Positions 1-9,941 of a DNA stretch of 64,000 bases are shown piece after piece. The position numbers and the translations under genes were made by a program. Under the pieces are notes generated by a model, which was given only the letters and a program-made list of their open reading frames with translations, was not told the origin of the DNA and ran no database searches. Source of the stretch: Nitrobacteraceae bacterium AZCC 1564 (lineage in GTDB: Bacteria > Pseudomonadota > Alphaproteobacteria > Rhizobiales > Xanthobacteraceae); the NCBI GenBank assembly GCA_036924835.1, contig JBAGRR010000001.1, positions 1,860,001 through 1,924,000 of the forward strand, in the 5' to 3' direction. Positions within the stretch are counted from its first letter, which is position 1, and every line of letters begins with the position of its first letter.

Positions 1-702
1 AAGCTCATCGAGGAGCTGGCAAATAAGATCCACGAGAAGATCATTGAGGGCGCTTACCCGCCGGGAACGCGCTTGAAACAAGAAGTGCTCGCGCAGGAGT
101 TCGATGTCAGTCGAACACCGATCCGCGAAGCGCTTTCCAGGCTCGAAGCGAAAGGCATTGTCAGCCAGTCACAGCGGCGAAGCGCTGTGGTGCGCGCTCC
201 ATCCAGCCGCGAGATCACCGAGATGTATCAGGTGAGAGCCGAACTCGAAGGTCTAGCTGCTCAGCTTGCGGCGCGGTGGATCACCGATTTGCAGCTCCAG
301 GAGCTTAGGATTTCGCACGACGAGTTTGTCGAAGCAGTACGCGGCCTGCGCCAAGATAAGGACATTGTGGCCATCGACCCGAAATGGTTCGACGAAGCTG
401 CACAGCGCTGGATCGACGTGAATGCCAAGTTTCACAAAACGATCAATGACTCGTCCAACAACCGGTTTTTGGCTCGCACCGTACTCGAGGTCACATCGGG
501 TTACGCACGAAGTGTTCTGCAATCCTCTGCGCTTGGGATGAACAGCTATCGGATCGAGTCGAATATCGCACAACACGAGCGCATTTTGAGAGCCCTGGAA
601 GAGCGAGAACCAGCCAAAGCCCGGCGAGCGATGGTGGACCATATCCTCGAATCCGGTGAATTCGTCATCGCTTCATTCGCCAACCAAGCTGACGAAGACT
701 AA
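1..702 (+). CDS. GntR-family (FCD) transcriptional regulator, 5' truncated by window
   Basis: The reading frame is open from base 1, so the gene starts outside the window and lacks its first residues. The visible N-terminal part is a GntR winged helix with the typical SRTPIREAL recognition-helix motif, followed by an all-helical FCD ligand domain (about 150 residues) with conserved Arg and His positions. FCD regulators usually repress catabolic or transport genes and are released by a carboxylic acid metabolite. The gene lies 92 bp from the convergent reductase gene, so its targets may be the operon at 0.8-5.3 kb or the divergent gene at 5.6 kb, but this is inference. An internal TTG at 73 is not the true start because the HTH coding sequence continues upstream of it. 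Confidence 0.9.
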   Translation, partial: KLIEELANKIHEKIIEGAYPPGTRLKQEVLAQEFDVSRTPIREALSRLEAKGIVSQSQRRSAVVRAPSSREITEMYQVRAELEGLAAQLAARWITDLQLQELRISHDEFVEAVRGLRQDKDIVAIDPKWFDEAAQRWIDVNAKFHKTINDSSNNRFLARTVLEVTSGYARSVLQSSALGMNSYRIESNIAQHERILRALEEREPAKARRAMVDHILESGEFVIASFANQADED

Positions 703-794
703 GTTAGCTCGCCGCACTCAGCAACGACCAGCTCAATCCTCTATCGGCCCACAGGCCGGCCGCTTGCCAAAAGCAATGATCTGCAGCGCCCCCA

Positions 795-1568
795 TCAGCG
801 CTCGACAAATGCTTTCTCCACGACAAAGTCTCCGGGCTCACCGTGATTTCCTTCTACGAACCCCTCGCCTAGCAGGATTGTTTTCATGTCTGCAACAAGA
901 GCTGGGCTGCCGCAGATCATGACTCGATCCAGCTCCGCCTCCAACTCCGGCTGTACAATGTCGCTGAACAATTTTCCGGATGAGATCAGGTCCGTAATCC
1001 GGCCACGATTCCGAAATGGATCGCGAGTTACCGTCGGATAATAAATGAGCTGCTGCTCGATAAACTCACCGATCAGTTCGTCGCGCGGAAGCGTTTCCGT
1101 AATCATCTCTCCATACGCCAATTCCGCGACCCGGCGGCAGCCGTGCACCAATACGACCTTTTCAAACCGCTCATAGGTTTCCGGATCCTTGATCACGCTC
1201 AGAAATGGCGCCAGGCCCGTTCCGGTACCGATCAAATACAGATTTCGCCCTTCTTTAAGATTGTCGGCAACCAAGGTCCCAGTTGCTTTCCGCCCAACGA
1301 GAACACGATCTCCTTCTTTTAGATGTTGGAGGCGTGACGTGAGAGGACCGTCCTGCACTTTGATGGAGAAAAACTCCAGATTTGGCTCATAGTTCGCGCT
1401 CGCCACGCTGTAAGCACGCAAGAGCGGCTTACGATCAATTTCAAGCCCCATCATGACGAACTCTCCATTCCGAAACCTGAACGAAGGATCCCGGGTCGTC
1501 GTGAAGCTAAACAAATTATCGGTCCAGTGCCGTACGGTCAGGACACTCTCTTCGTTATAGTTCGCCAT
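795..1568 (-). CDS. fpr: Ferredoxin-NADP(+) reductase (FNR/Fpr type)
   Basis: A 257-residue flavoprotein that exchanges electrons between NADPH and ferredoxin in the cytoplasm. The FAD-binding motif RAYSVAS (about residue 50) and the nucleotide-binding segment LIGTGTGLAPFLSVIKD (about 112) are intact. The carboxy end FVVEKAFVER is typical of the bacterial subclass I enzymes. Its start overlaps the end of the UPF0280 gene by 31 bp, so it is the last gene of the operon that begins at 5337. Most genomes carry a housekeeping fpr. This copy sits in a catabolic operon and probably feeds low-potential electrons to the iron-sulfur reductase encoded two genes upstream (inference). Confidence 0.92.
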   Translation of the reverse strand: MANYNEESVLTVRHWTDNLFSFTTTRDPSFRFRNGEFVMMGLEIDRKPLLRAYSVASANYEPNLEFFSIKVQDGPLTSRLQHLKEGDRVLVGRKATGTLVADNLKEGRNLYLIGTGTGLAPFLSVIKDPETYERFEKVVLVHGCRRVAELAYGEMITETLPRDELIGEFIEQQLIYYPTVTRDPFRNRGRITDLISSGKLFSDIVQPELEAELDRVMICGSPALVADMKTILLGEGFVEGNHGEPGDFVVEKAFVER

Positions 1569-2509
1569 CGCACCATTTCTCTTTTTGTATGTTCGTTAGG
1601 CGCCATTGCACCCTGTATAAGGAATGATCGCCCGGCCGCTCCACAGATACGCGTAGTATTTTGCAACCGTAGGACTGCTCCTTCGATCAGACCGCTACAC
1701 ATGCTCTGTTCTGCGACTAAACAACCTGCATCCAATGCAGCTTCGACTTCACTAAGCTCAAGATGAGGCACGCCCCGGACAACCAGCCGATCGCCGAGAT
1801 CACTGTTGAGATCAATTTCTCTGGCCGGCACGCGCATGATCCCGTGGCGCTGCGGCAGATCAACCGAGTTTGCGATGATAGTCGCCGCTGCATCAGCCTT
1901 TGACGCAGACGCTGCAAATACGGTTACGGCATCAGCTATCCCGAGCGAGAAACTGCGACCGTGCCTTCCACTTGTCGCGATACCGCGTATCGCGCTGTTG
2001 TGCCGAATAGCCACCCGGCAGAACGGAACAGCTCTTTCTGGCTGATCCACCAGACCCACGGCGTACCAATGATCAGGCGTCAGGTGATAAGCGATATCGC
2101 CGCCATTGTTGACGTACGCTCGCTTAAGGTTTGCCTCACGCTGCATCACGCTCAAGATTTCTTCCGCAACTGCCCCGGCAACGGCGGCCATGGGCGTGAT
2201 GAAGTGTTCTTGAGCAAACGGGGCCACAGCATCGTACATCCGCCGCGCGATCGGACCACGCAGTGCGCAGTGCGTGGCGACAGCGGGACGACGCAGTTCA
2301 CTTAGTTCTTCGCACAACTCGTCGAGCACGGCCGTAAATCTGTGCATAGCCACGCGATAGGCGACTTTCACCGGCTCTTCAGATCCATCGGCTTCGATAA
2401 TGAGGTCTATCGGTCCGTCTTGAAGGTGGAGCCGCTTTCCATCCGAAAGCAGTCTGGCACGAGCACGCGATACCGTGCCCCGTTCAACAACAACGCATCC
2501 TCCGTTCAT
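1538..2509 (-). CDS. UPF0280 family protein, ApbE-like fold
   Basis: A 323-residue protein. The start at 2509 overlaps the stop of the upstream gene as ATGA; a longer reading to 2698 is rejected because it would sit wholly inside that gene. The family is related to ApbE flavin transferases, and ApbE-like elements are visible: NNGGDIAY (about residue 140), GIATSG (about 180), and a DAVTVFA then ADAAAT stretch (about 195-215). ApbE attaches FMN covalently to a Thr of partner redox proteins. Translational coupling to the hydroxynicotinate-reductase-like gene suggests it matures that protein or shares its pathway. The biochemical activity of the UPF0280 branch is not known to me. Confidence 0.85.
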   Translation of the reverse strand: MNGGCVVVERGTVSRARARLLSDGKRLHLQDGPIDLIIEADGSEEPVKVAYRVAMHRFTAVLDELCEELSELRRPAVATHCALRGPIARRMYDAVAPFAQEHFITPMAAVAGAVAEEILSVMQREANLKRAYVNNGGDIAYHLTPDHWYAVGLVDQPERAVPFCRVAIRHNSAIRGIATSGRHGRSFSLGIADAVTVFAASASKADAAATIIANSVDLPQRHGIMRVPAREIDLNSDLGDRLVVRGVPHLELSEVEAALDAGCLVAEQSMCSGLIEGAVLRLQNTTRICGAAGRSFLIQGAMAPNEHTKREMVRWRTITKRVS

Positions 2510-3921
2510 TGCTGACGATCTCTCCTCAGCGAGGAAAGCGGGCGAACATAATCGAGATGGCCGCCCATCTCCGCGTAGAGGGAATGCCTCATCGTAAATT
2601 CGATAGGCGCGACAATTGCAGGAGTTGGCACATATCCAAATGCCCTCTTGGGCATGTGTGAGACATCCACCATGAACGTGATGCCACCGCCAGGCCATAG
2701 AAAGACTGGGGCGCCGCCACAGGTCACCTCAACACGCTTATTTTTCACCGCATTGGTGATGTTAACGGGATTGTCCACGATCCCGGATCGTAGTGACCCT
2801 CCTGCGCCGGCAATGAACATCACGGAGCACATGCCGGGCTCACAGTTTTCACTGATCCGCTCGATCGAAGGCTTTATCTCTCGCGGCAACTCTTTCTGCT
2901 GCGGAGCGAGCGTCTCATCCAGTTCAAAATAGGACCATTGCTCGCCCGTCGTGCTTACCGCCAACATCCGAAGTCCGGGCCACGCCTGTTTCGGATCGAA
3001 TGAGCCAATGATATCAAGTGGGTTGGAAATACTCGTTCCACCCCACCCTTGTCCGGGCTCGGCAACCTGGAAGTATCTGCCAGGCGTCGATCTGCGTCCT
3101 TTGATCTTTATCCCGGTCGGAGGAACACCAAGCATCTTTCCCGCCTGATGTTCTGAGAACACGCCGGTGATGTGGTCATCGATCACGACGACTTCATCAA
3201 CCAAACCGTGCCACTGTTTCGCGAACATGCCGATTGTGGCCGACCCGCATCCTGCTCTCATCCGTGATTCGACGACTCCATTCACGATTGGAGCACGACC
3301 TGCTTCCACGACAACGGTCGACCCTCCTTCAATACTCAGCTCAACCGCTTCCCCGTTACACAGCGAAAGAATGGCGTCACACGTAGCGCGCCCTTCTTTC
3401 TTCGAGCCGCCCGTGAGGTGATTGACCCCGCCGAGCGAAAGCATCTGCGACCCGTACTCGCCGGTCGTCACGTGCCCGACCGGCTCTCCTTGCGAGAGTA
3501 CGGTCGCCATCTCGGAGCCAAGATGGCGATCGGTGTCGATTTTGAGCTTAACACCGCAGTAGCTGAAGATCCCTTCGGTGACGACCGTCACCATGTCGAC
3601 CCCATCGATTTCAGACGAAACGATCAATGGAGCCGGCTTGTACTCGGGATAAGTTGTGCCAGCGCCGATGGCGGTGACGATGATTTCGCTTTCACGAAGA
3701 ATGGTGCCGTCCCATTCGCTCGCACTGAACGGCACGCACTCACCTCCGCGATCGATTGTTTTCTGGAGCATGATGTGAGGGTCCACTCGGACCAATTCGC
3801 CATCTAGATTCGCGTAGCGATCGCAGGCGCCAGCAGCTCCAGGCTTGATAAAGCAAGTGACGGGACAGGCGTCGCAGCGCACCTTGCCGCCCGCAGCGTC
3901 GATCGGCCTCGCCTTATACAT
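2506..3921 (-). CDS. 6-hydroxynicotinate reductase-like iron-sulfur protein
   Basis: A 471-residue protein resembling Hnr of Eubacterium barkeri, which reduces 6-hydroxynicotinate to 6-oxo-1,4,5,6-tetrahydronicotinate with reduced ferredoxin. The N-terminus carries a cluster motif Cys16-x2-Cys19-x3-Cys23-x9-Cys33, and further Cys lie at 62, 122, 181, 188 and 225. Residues 224-229 read GCGSAT, reminiscent of the S/T-G-A-T site that ApbE enzymes flavinylate. Nicotinate breakdown through the same tetrahydro intermediate has been reported in the related Azorhizobium caulinodans. No enamidase or nicotinate dehydrogenase is visible here, so the true substrate may be another hydroxylated heteroaromatic acid. 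It lies between the MHS transporter (78 bp upstream) and UPF0280. Confidence 0.8.
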   Translation of the reverse strand: MYKARPIDAAGGKVRCDACPVTCFIKPGAAGACDRYANLDGELVRVDPHIMLQKTIDRGGECVPFSASEWDGTILRESEIIVTAIGAGTTYPEYKPAPLIVSSEIDGVDMVTVVTEGIFSYCGVKLKIDTDRHLGSEMATVLSQGEPVGHVTTGEYGSQMLSLGGVNHLTGGSKKEGRATCDAILSLCNGEAVELSIEGGSTVVVEAGRAPIVNGVVESRMRAGCGSATIGMFAKQWHGLVDEVVVIDDHITGVFSEHQAGKMLGVPPTGIKIKGRRSTPGRYFQVAEPGQGWGGTSISNPLDIIGSFDPKQAWPGLRMLAVSTTGEQWSYFELDETLAPQQKELPREIKPSIERISENCEPGMCSVMFIAGAGGSLRSGIVDNPVNITNAVKNKRVEVTCGGAPVFLWPGGGITFMVDVSHMPKRAFGYVPTPAIVAPIEFTMRHSLYAEMGGHLDYVRPLSSLRRDRQQ

Positions 3922-3958
3922 GACATCAACCTTGAATGTGGATCATCCAATTAGCGAA

Positions 3959-3996
3959 GCGTGGTGATGCGGCAACATGTTGCCGCATCACCACGC
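3959..3996. repeat. 38-bp perfect palindrome between two operon genes
   Basis: Two 19-base arms read as exact reverse complements with no spacer base, centred between 3977 and 3978. It lies 3 bases past the transporter stop codon (4000) and 37 bases before the reductase start. As RNA it would form a long stem with a tight loop. There is no T-run, so a role in mRNA stability or partial termination inside the operon is more likely than full termination; a protein-binding site is also possible. Confidence 0.85.
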
Positions 3997-3999
3997 ACA

Positions 4000-5337
4000 T
4001 CAAGCAGCGGTGACTTGCGCTTGGGTCACTTGCGGCTTCGAGGTAACGTCTTGCGCTTGACCGGCACCGGAAACTGCCAACAGAAGCGTTCCCAGGAACG
4101 AGAAGCCTGCGAGAATGCTGTAGAATATTGCCAACGGCAGCCACTGCCCGGGATAATTTGCTGACAGCGCGACCCCGATCATCGGAGTAAATCCCCCGAA
4201 GATCGCTCCACCCAACTGATACGATGCCGAGATCGCACTGTACCGGACCTCGACCGGGAACACTTTGCTCGCATAGCCTGCGATCACGGCGTAGAAGCCG
4301 GATGCGCAGAGTGTTGCGAGAGAGACGCCGGCGACGATTCCCGGCACGGTTTTCAACTGAACCAGCAGGAACATCGGATACGGTGCCAGGACCGCAAGTG
4401 CTGAGGCCGCCAGAAGGAATGGGCTGTCACCGATTTTTTCGGCTATTTTTGCCGCGGCAAGTTGTCCGATAAACTGCACCACAGCGACGATCGTTAAGCA
4501 GTCTAGAATGACAGATCGATCCAGCCCCAATGTTCGTGTGGTGTACGCAATTAAGAACGTGTTGGTGAAGTAGAAGCCAGCCGTACCGATGGTGAAGGCC
4601 AGCATCGTGAATAGAATGCGACGCCCGGCCTTCCTGAATGCATCGATAATGGGAAAGCGCGCCAGCTTTTTGCCGTCACTTGCAGCCTCGAACTCAGGCG
4701 ACTCGCCCACGCCAAGACGAATGGCCAAGCCGATAACAAGAAGCGCCAAGCTGATAAGGAACGGAATTCGCCATCCCCACACAACGAAGTTGTCGCCCGA
4801 AAATCGTGTGACGAGTGCAAATATACCCATAGAGAGGAGCACAGCAGCCGGACTGCCAAGCTGAGCAAAGGACGCGTACCACGTACGCTTGCTTTCGGGG
4901 GCATGCTCGCCGGCCATGAGCACAGCACCGCCCCACTCACCGCCGACCGAGATACCTTGAACAATTCGCAAAAGTACGAGCAGCACCGGCGCCCATATGC
5001 CGATTTGCGAATAAGTCGGGAGCATCCCGATGGCAGCGGTCGAAAGCCCCATCATGAGTAGCGTTGCGATCAGCGCGCTCTTACGGCCAATTCGATCCCC
5101 GAGATGGCCGAATACAAATCCGCCAATCGGGCGCGCGACGAAGCCGACACCAAATGTTGCGAGCGAGATCAGGAGCCCGACATTCGGATCGCTGTTCGGA
5201 AAAAACAGCTGCGGGAAGACCAACGCGGCAGCAGTGCTGTAGATAAAGAAGTCATACCATTCGATGGTCGTGCCGGCGAAGGCTGCGATCGACGCCCGCA
5301 CCGGCTGCCGTTTTTGAGCAATAGAAGCGGTACCCAT
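4000..5337 (-). CDS. MFS transporter, metabolite:H+ symporter (MHS) family
   Basis: A 445-residue inner-membrane protein with twelve predicted hydrophobic segments. The N-terminal signature AGTTIEWYDFFIYSTAAALVF and the loop GHLGDRIGRKSAL are hallmarks of the MHS family (ShiA, KgtP, ProP relatives), which import organic acids with protons. It is the first gene of the minus-strand operon ending with fpr, so it probably imports the carboxylated substrate of the downstream reductase. The start ATG has a GGAGGAAG ribosome site just upstream. The specific substrate cannot be read from sequence. Confidence 0.9.
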   Translation of the reverse strand: MGTASIAQKRQPVRASIAAFAGTTIEWYDFFIYSTAAALVFPQLFFPNSDPNVGLLISLATFGVGFVARPIGGFVFGHLGDRIGRKSALIATLLMMGLSTAAIGMLPTYSQIGIWAPVLLVLLRIVQGISVGGEWGGAVLMAGEHAPESKRTWYASFAQLGSPAAVLLSMGIFALVTRFSGDNFVVWGWRIPFLISLALLVIGLAIRLGVGESPEFEAASDGKKLARFPIIDAFRKAGRRILFTMLAFTIGTAGFYFTNTFLIAYTTRTLGLDRSVILDCLTIVAVVQFIGQLAAAKIAEKIGDSPFLLAASALAVLAPYPMFLLVQLKTVPGIVAGVSLATLCASGFYAVIAGYASKVFPVEVRYSAISASYQLGGAIFGGFTPMIGVALSANYPGQWLPLAIFYSILAGFSFLGTLLLAVSGAGQAQDVTSKPQVTQAQVTAA

Positions 5338-5504
5338 TTTCTTCCTCCGTTTTCACCGTCCTCCGACTTCGCAAGGTTCGTGCCACCAGCAAGCGTCGAG
5401 GCGATTTTGGCGTTTCCGTCCCATAATTCTTTTTTTTCAATGCTTTAGATCTCTTCTCGAGGCCCGCCGCATTGAATTGCGTTACCTCGAGGGCTAACAA
5501 ATGA

Positions 5505-5552
5505 GCATCCAAGCATATTATTTATACATCCCGAATTACTATTCTTGGATAC
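5505..5552. promoter_or_regulatory. Divergent promoter region with inverted repeat, possible operator
   Basis: The 269-bp space between the divergent MHS transporter and molybdopterin oxidoreductase genes contains arms GCATCCAAG (5505-5513) and CTTGGATAC (5544-5552) that pair at 8 of 9 positions across an AT-rich 30-base centre. This arrangement suits a regulator controlling both directions, perhaps the GntR protein at the window start. That link is inference. Confidence 0.4.
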
Positions 5553-5606
5553 AATAATCAATAGGCAGGATATTTTCCATGCCGCTTGGCTGGGGAAGCC
5601 ATTCCA

Positions 5607-7595
5607 ATGAGCGATTTTGAGAGTGTCTCAATGACCAAACAGATCTACACGTCCTGCACTTTGGATTGCCCAGACGGCTGCGGAATCATTGCCCATGTCG
5701 ACAAAGGGCGAGTGGTCAAACTCGAAGGCCATCCCGACCACGAGTTCACGCGTGGTTACCTTTGCGGAAAGACTTACCGATTCCCTCGCCGGCTCTACAG
5801 CGCAGAGCGGCAACTGCATCCGCTGAAGCGAGCAAACGGCTCGATTGATTCATCGTGGGAGCGCATTGGCTGGGATGAGGCGCTGGATTTGGTCGCGGGA
5901 AACGTCCGTCGCTTCATTAAAGAAACAGGTTCCCTCTCGATCATGCACTACCAACGCACTGGATCCTGGGGCGCAACCAAGAAACTCACCCATCGCTTCT
6001 GGAATCTGCTCGGCGGAGTGACGACGCCGAGCGGCTCACTTTGCAGTGGCGCAGCACGTGCCGGTCAGAAACTGGATTTCGGCGTGCGCCTGGGACACGA
6101 TCCGTCTGACATCGTCAACAGCAAGCTCGTCTTGTTGTGGGGACGAAATCCGCTCGCAACCAACCTTCACCTCGTTCCCCTGCTTAAGAACGTTAGCGAA
6201 CGCGGCGGCCGAGTCATACTGATTGATCCCGTCAGGAGCGAGTCTGCTACGATCTGCGATCAACATATCCAACCGCGCGTCGCTACTGATGCATCGCTTG
6301 CCCTGGCGCTTGCGAAAATCGTGATCGAAGAACAACTGCATGACCGACAGTTCATCGAAAACCATACCTACGGATTTCAGCAGTTTCGTGAACTCCTAGA
6401 TAAGCACTCCCTTGCCTCGCTAAGCGATCGCTGTGGTATTTCGATAGACGAACTACGCCAGCTTGCGCGCGAATACGCGACAACCAAGCCGGCCTCGATT
6501 CAACTTGGATGGGGGTTGAACAAGTACAAAAGCAGTGCAGAGATCTTCCGCTGCGTTGACGCACTCGCAGCGATTTGCGGAAAGATCGGAATTGCGGGTG
6601 GTGGCGTCACGCACGGCTATGATACGCAGCGGCTTTTTGACAAATCTGTTGAAGCCTCCGATAGAGCTAAATCCCACCGCTCAATTCCAGAGCCCCTTCT
6701 CGGCCGCGGTCTGCTCGAAGCTTCAGAGCCCCCGGTGCGTATGATGTTCGTGAACGGGGGAAATCCGGTAAACCAGTCACCGAACTCAAATCTCGTTGCC
6801 GAAGGTCTCCGCAAGCTCGAGTTCGTCGTTGTCGTCGACAGCTTCTTAACAGATACAACGGACTACGCGCACATCTTCCTGCCGACGACCACATTCTTGG
6901 AGGAGGAGGACGCGCTGGTTTCTTGGGGGCACAACATTTTAGGTGGCGTGAATCCGGCTATCGAACCTGTCGGTGAATCTCGGTCAGACCTTTGGATTGT
7001 ACAGCAACTCGCTGACCGGCTTGGAATTGGGCCAGAAATGGCGGGAACTCCCTGCGAGTGGCTTCAGCGTATCCTGCGTCCAATGGAGAGAAGCGGCGTG
7101 ACTGTCGATGAACTCATGCAAGGGCCGATTAGATGCCCTGTGGCGCCTCTTATTCCATTTGCCGACATGAAGTTTCCAACGGCGTCTGGCCGCTTCGAAT
7201 TTCTGACCGACATCAGTCTCGAACAACATCGCGACCCAGATTTCCCGCTGACGCTCGTCACGAACTTCAGCAAGAAATGGCTGCTCTCACAAATGACAGA
7301 AAACGAGCATCCAAAGATCGCATCCGTGCGCGTCGGAAGCGACTGGGCAGATGCACATGACATCGAAAATGGGCAAAAGATGCGCCTTCGATCGCGCGTC
7401 GGCGAACTACTTGTCGAAGTTCAAGTGGATCCAAGAATCGGAAAAGACATGGTCATCATGGCGGTCGGGACGTGGATCAAACGCGGTGGCGGCGCAAACG
7501 TCCTTACCGAAGATATCATGACAAACTTCGGTGAGATGGCCGCGTATGGCGAAACCCGGGTGGTTCTCGAGCACTTGAGCGAAGTAAGCGTCTGA
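5607..7595 (+). CDS. Molybdopterin oxidoreductase (DMSO reductase family), cytoplasmic
   Basis: A 662-residue enzyme of the Mo/W-bisPGD superfamily. The N-terminal [4Fe-4S] motif is Cys17-x3-Cys21-x3-Cys25-x27-Cys53, followed by the molybdopterin domains and a C-terminal dinucleotide-binding beta-barrel. A Cys at about 146 in SGSLCSGAA is at the place where these enzymes ligate the metal. No Tat signal is present, so it is cytoplasmic. I chose the ATG at 5607, 8 bases after GGGGAAG; starts at 5586 (TTG) and 5631 are possible. It is divergent from the hydroxynicotinate-reductase-like operon and may hydroxylate, transhydroxylate or reduce a pathway intermediate. Its substrate is unknown. Confidence 0.88.
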   Translation: MSDFESVSMTKQIYTSCTLDCPDGCGIIAHVDKGRVVKLEGHPDHEFTRGYLCGKTYRFPRRLYSAERQLHPLKRANGSIDSSWERIGWDEALDLVAGNVRRFIKETGSLSIMHYQRTGSWGATKKLTHRFWNLLGGVTTPSGSLCSGAARAGQKLDFGVRLGHDPSDIVNSKLVLLWGRNPLATNLHLVPLLKNVSERGGRVILIDPVRSESATICDQHIQPRVATDASLALALAKIVIEEQLHDRQFIENHTYGFQQFRELLDKHSLASLSDRCGISIDELRQLAREYATTKPASIQLGWGLNKYKSSAEIFRCVDALAAICGKIGIAGGGVTHGYDTQRLFDKSVEASDRAKSHRSIPEPLLGRGLLEASEPPVRMMFVNGGNPVNQSPNSNLVAEGLRKLEFVVVVDSFLTDTTDYAHIFLPTTTFLEEEDALVSWGHNILGGVNPAIEPVGESRSDLWIVQQLADRLGIGPEMAGTPCEWLQRILRPMERSGVTVDELMQGPIRCPVAPLIPFADMKFPTASGRFEFLTDISLEQHRDPDFPLTLVTNFSKKWLLSQMTENEHPKIASVRVGSDWADAHDIENGQKMRLRSRVGELLVEVQVDPRIGKDMVIMAVGTWIKRGGGANVLTEDIMTNFGEMAAYGETRVVLEHLSEVSV

Positions 7596-7800
7596 GGGAT
7601 GTAGAACAGGAGATCGAGGGTTGTGCGACGGAGCAGGATCCCTTGCAGACAGCTTAAGTGGCCTGGTCGCATCAAACCAACCCGCTCAGCGCAATTCTAA
7701 TCTGAGCACGGCGCGTTCAATGGTACGAAATCATAGTGAGCCAAGTCCCCAATCTCGTGCCGTATTGGCTGACTATACCGAGCTCCCCTCCGCAGTCCGC

Positions 7801-8782
<982 letters not shown>

Positions 8783-8797
8783 ATTGTCCTCGCCAGA

Positions 8798-9698
8798 TCA
8801 CGCCTTCTGCATACCCCATCGGCGCACAGTTCTTCGCTCGATCGCTCGGAAAATCACGCTCTCGACGAACAGACCGATCAAGATGACGCAAAGTAGACCG
8901 GCGAATACATTTGCGGTTTCTAGGTTGTTACGATTTTCATAGATGAACCATCCAAGCCCTCCCTGCCCCGAACTGACGCCGAATACCAATTCGGCGGCAA
9001 TCAGCGTGCGCCAGGCGGAAGGCCCAACCAATCTTGAGACCGGCTAAATTGGAGGGAAGCGCTGCAGGTATGAGGATCTCCGAAACCAGCGAAAGCCCTC
9101 GCAGCCCAAAGCATCTGCCAGCCATACGCAAGGTTTCGCTAACTGCCTGAAAGCCGGTGTGCGTGTTGAGCGCAACAGCCCATAGAACGGAATTGATGAT
9201 CACAAAAATCAAGCTTGCTGGGCCAAGACCAAACCATAGCAACGCCAAGGGAAGCAACGCGACCGCTGGAAGCGGATTGAACATCGACGTGAGTGTCGAC
9301 AGCACATCGCTCCCGAAACGAGTTGTCGACGGTAGGACGGTAATAACGGCGGCCGCAGTAATTCCCGCTGCATAACCAAAGATAAGAACCTTCATGGTCG
9401 TGAAGATCCGCGTCACGAGCCCGCCTGAGGCAAGCGAGGTGAAGAGCGCGACCACAACCTCCGAGAGGCGCGGAAACATCAATGGATTGTCCAGATATGT
9501 CGCGTAAATCTCCCAGGCGGCAGCCAAAACAGCAACGACCGCAAGCCGCCGGAACATCGTGCTTTGAAAGACTCGCTCGTAAAGCGGCAGTGGACACTCG
9601 ACATCCGCCGAAGGCTCGATAACACTTGGAACTTCGAACTCGTCGCGAACCGGAGGCAGGATCAAGGTGAGTTCTGCCGTTGAATGGATCATCGTCAT
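8798..9698 (-). pseudogene. ABC transporter permease (TauC/SsuC type) with +1 frameshift
   Basis: An integral membrane permease of the nitrate/sulfonate/taurine class, with several hydrophobic segments and the ATPase-contact loop near LRMAGRCFGLRG. The frame breaks after AGLKIGWAF; reading on with one base skipped (9017-9018, a CC pair) gives AWRTLIAAELVFGV, the usual ending of this family, and a 299-residue product. The start at 9698 follows GGGGGAA. No ATP-binding or substrate-binding partner is adjacent, so even if intact it would be an orphan subunit. Either genuine decay or a sequence error. Confidence 0.82.
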
Positions 9699-9767
9699 CT
9701 CACTAATTCCCCCGATGCCGCGGACAAGGCGTAAACAGTAGAAAGAGGGACCCCTGCTGCCGAGGTT

Positions 9768-9875
9768 CTCTACACCTAGATCACGACAATCCAGCGTATC
9801 CGTGCCATCGCCGCCATCTAACAAGTCCGAGTCGGTCGCACATACACCGTGTCGCCGCCGCCGTCGCTCGATTGC
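9768..9875 (-). pseudogene. Relic of an RTX (hemolysin-type calcium-binding) repeat
   Basis: On the minus strand the frame upstream of the permease reads SDLLDGGDGTDTLDCRDLG, matching the GGxGxDxLx calcium-binding nonapeptide pattern of RTX proteins. Just upstream a neighbouring frame reads SSDGGDTVYV, again RTX-like, so the relic itself contains a frame change. No start codon or ribosome site fits. It looks like a leftover of a secreted or surface RTX gene destroyed by rearrangement. Confidence 0.45.
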
Positions 9876-9941
9876 GACAAAGGAGCACTGATCATAGTTC
9901 AAGCATAAACTACCTTCACTTTACCAAAAGGCACTCAACCA

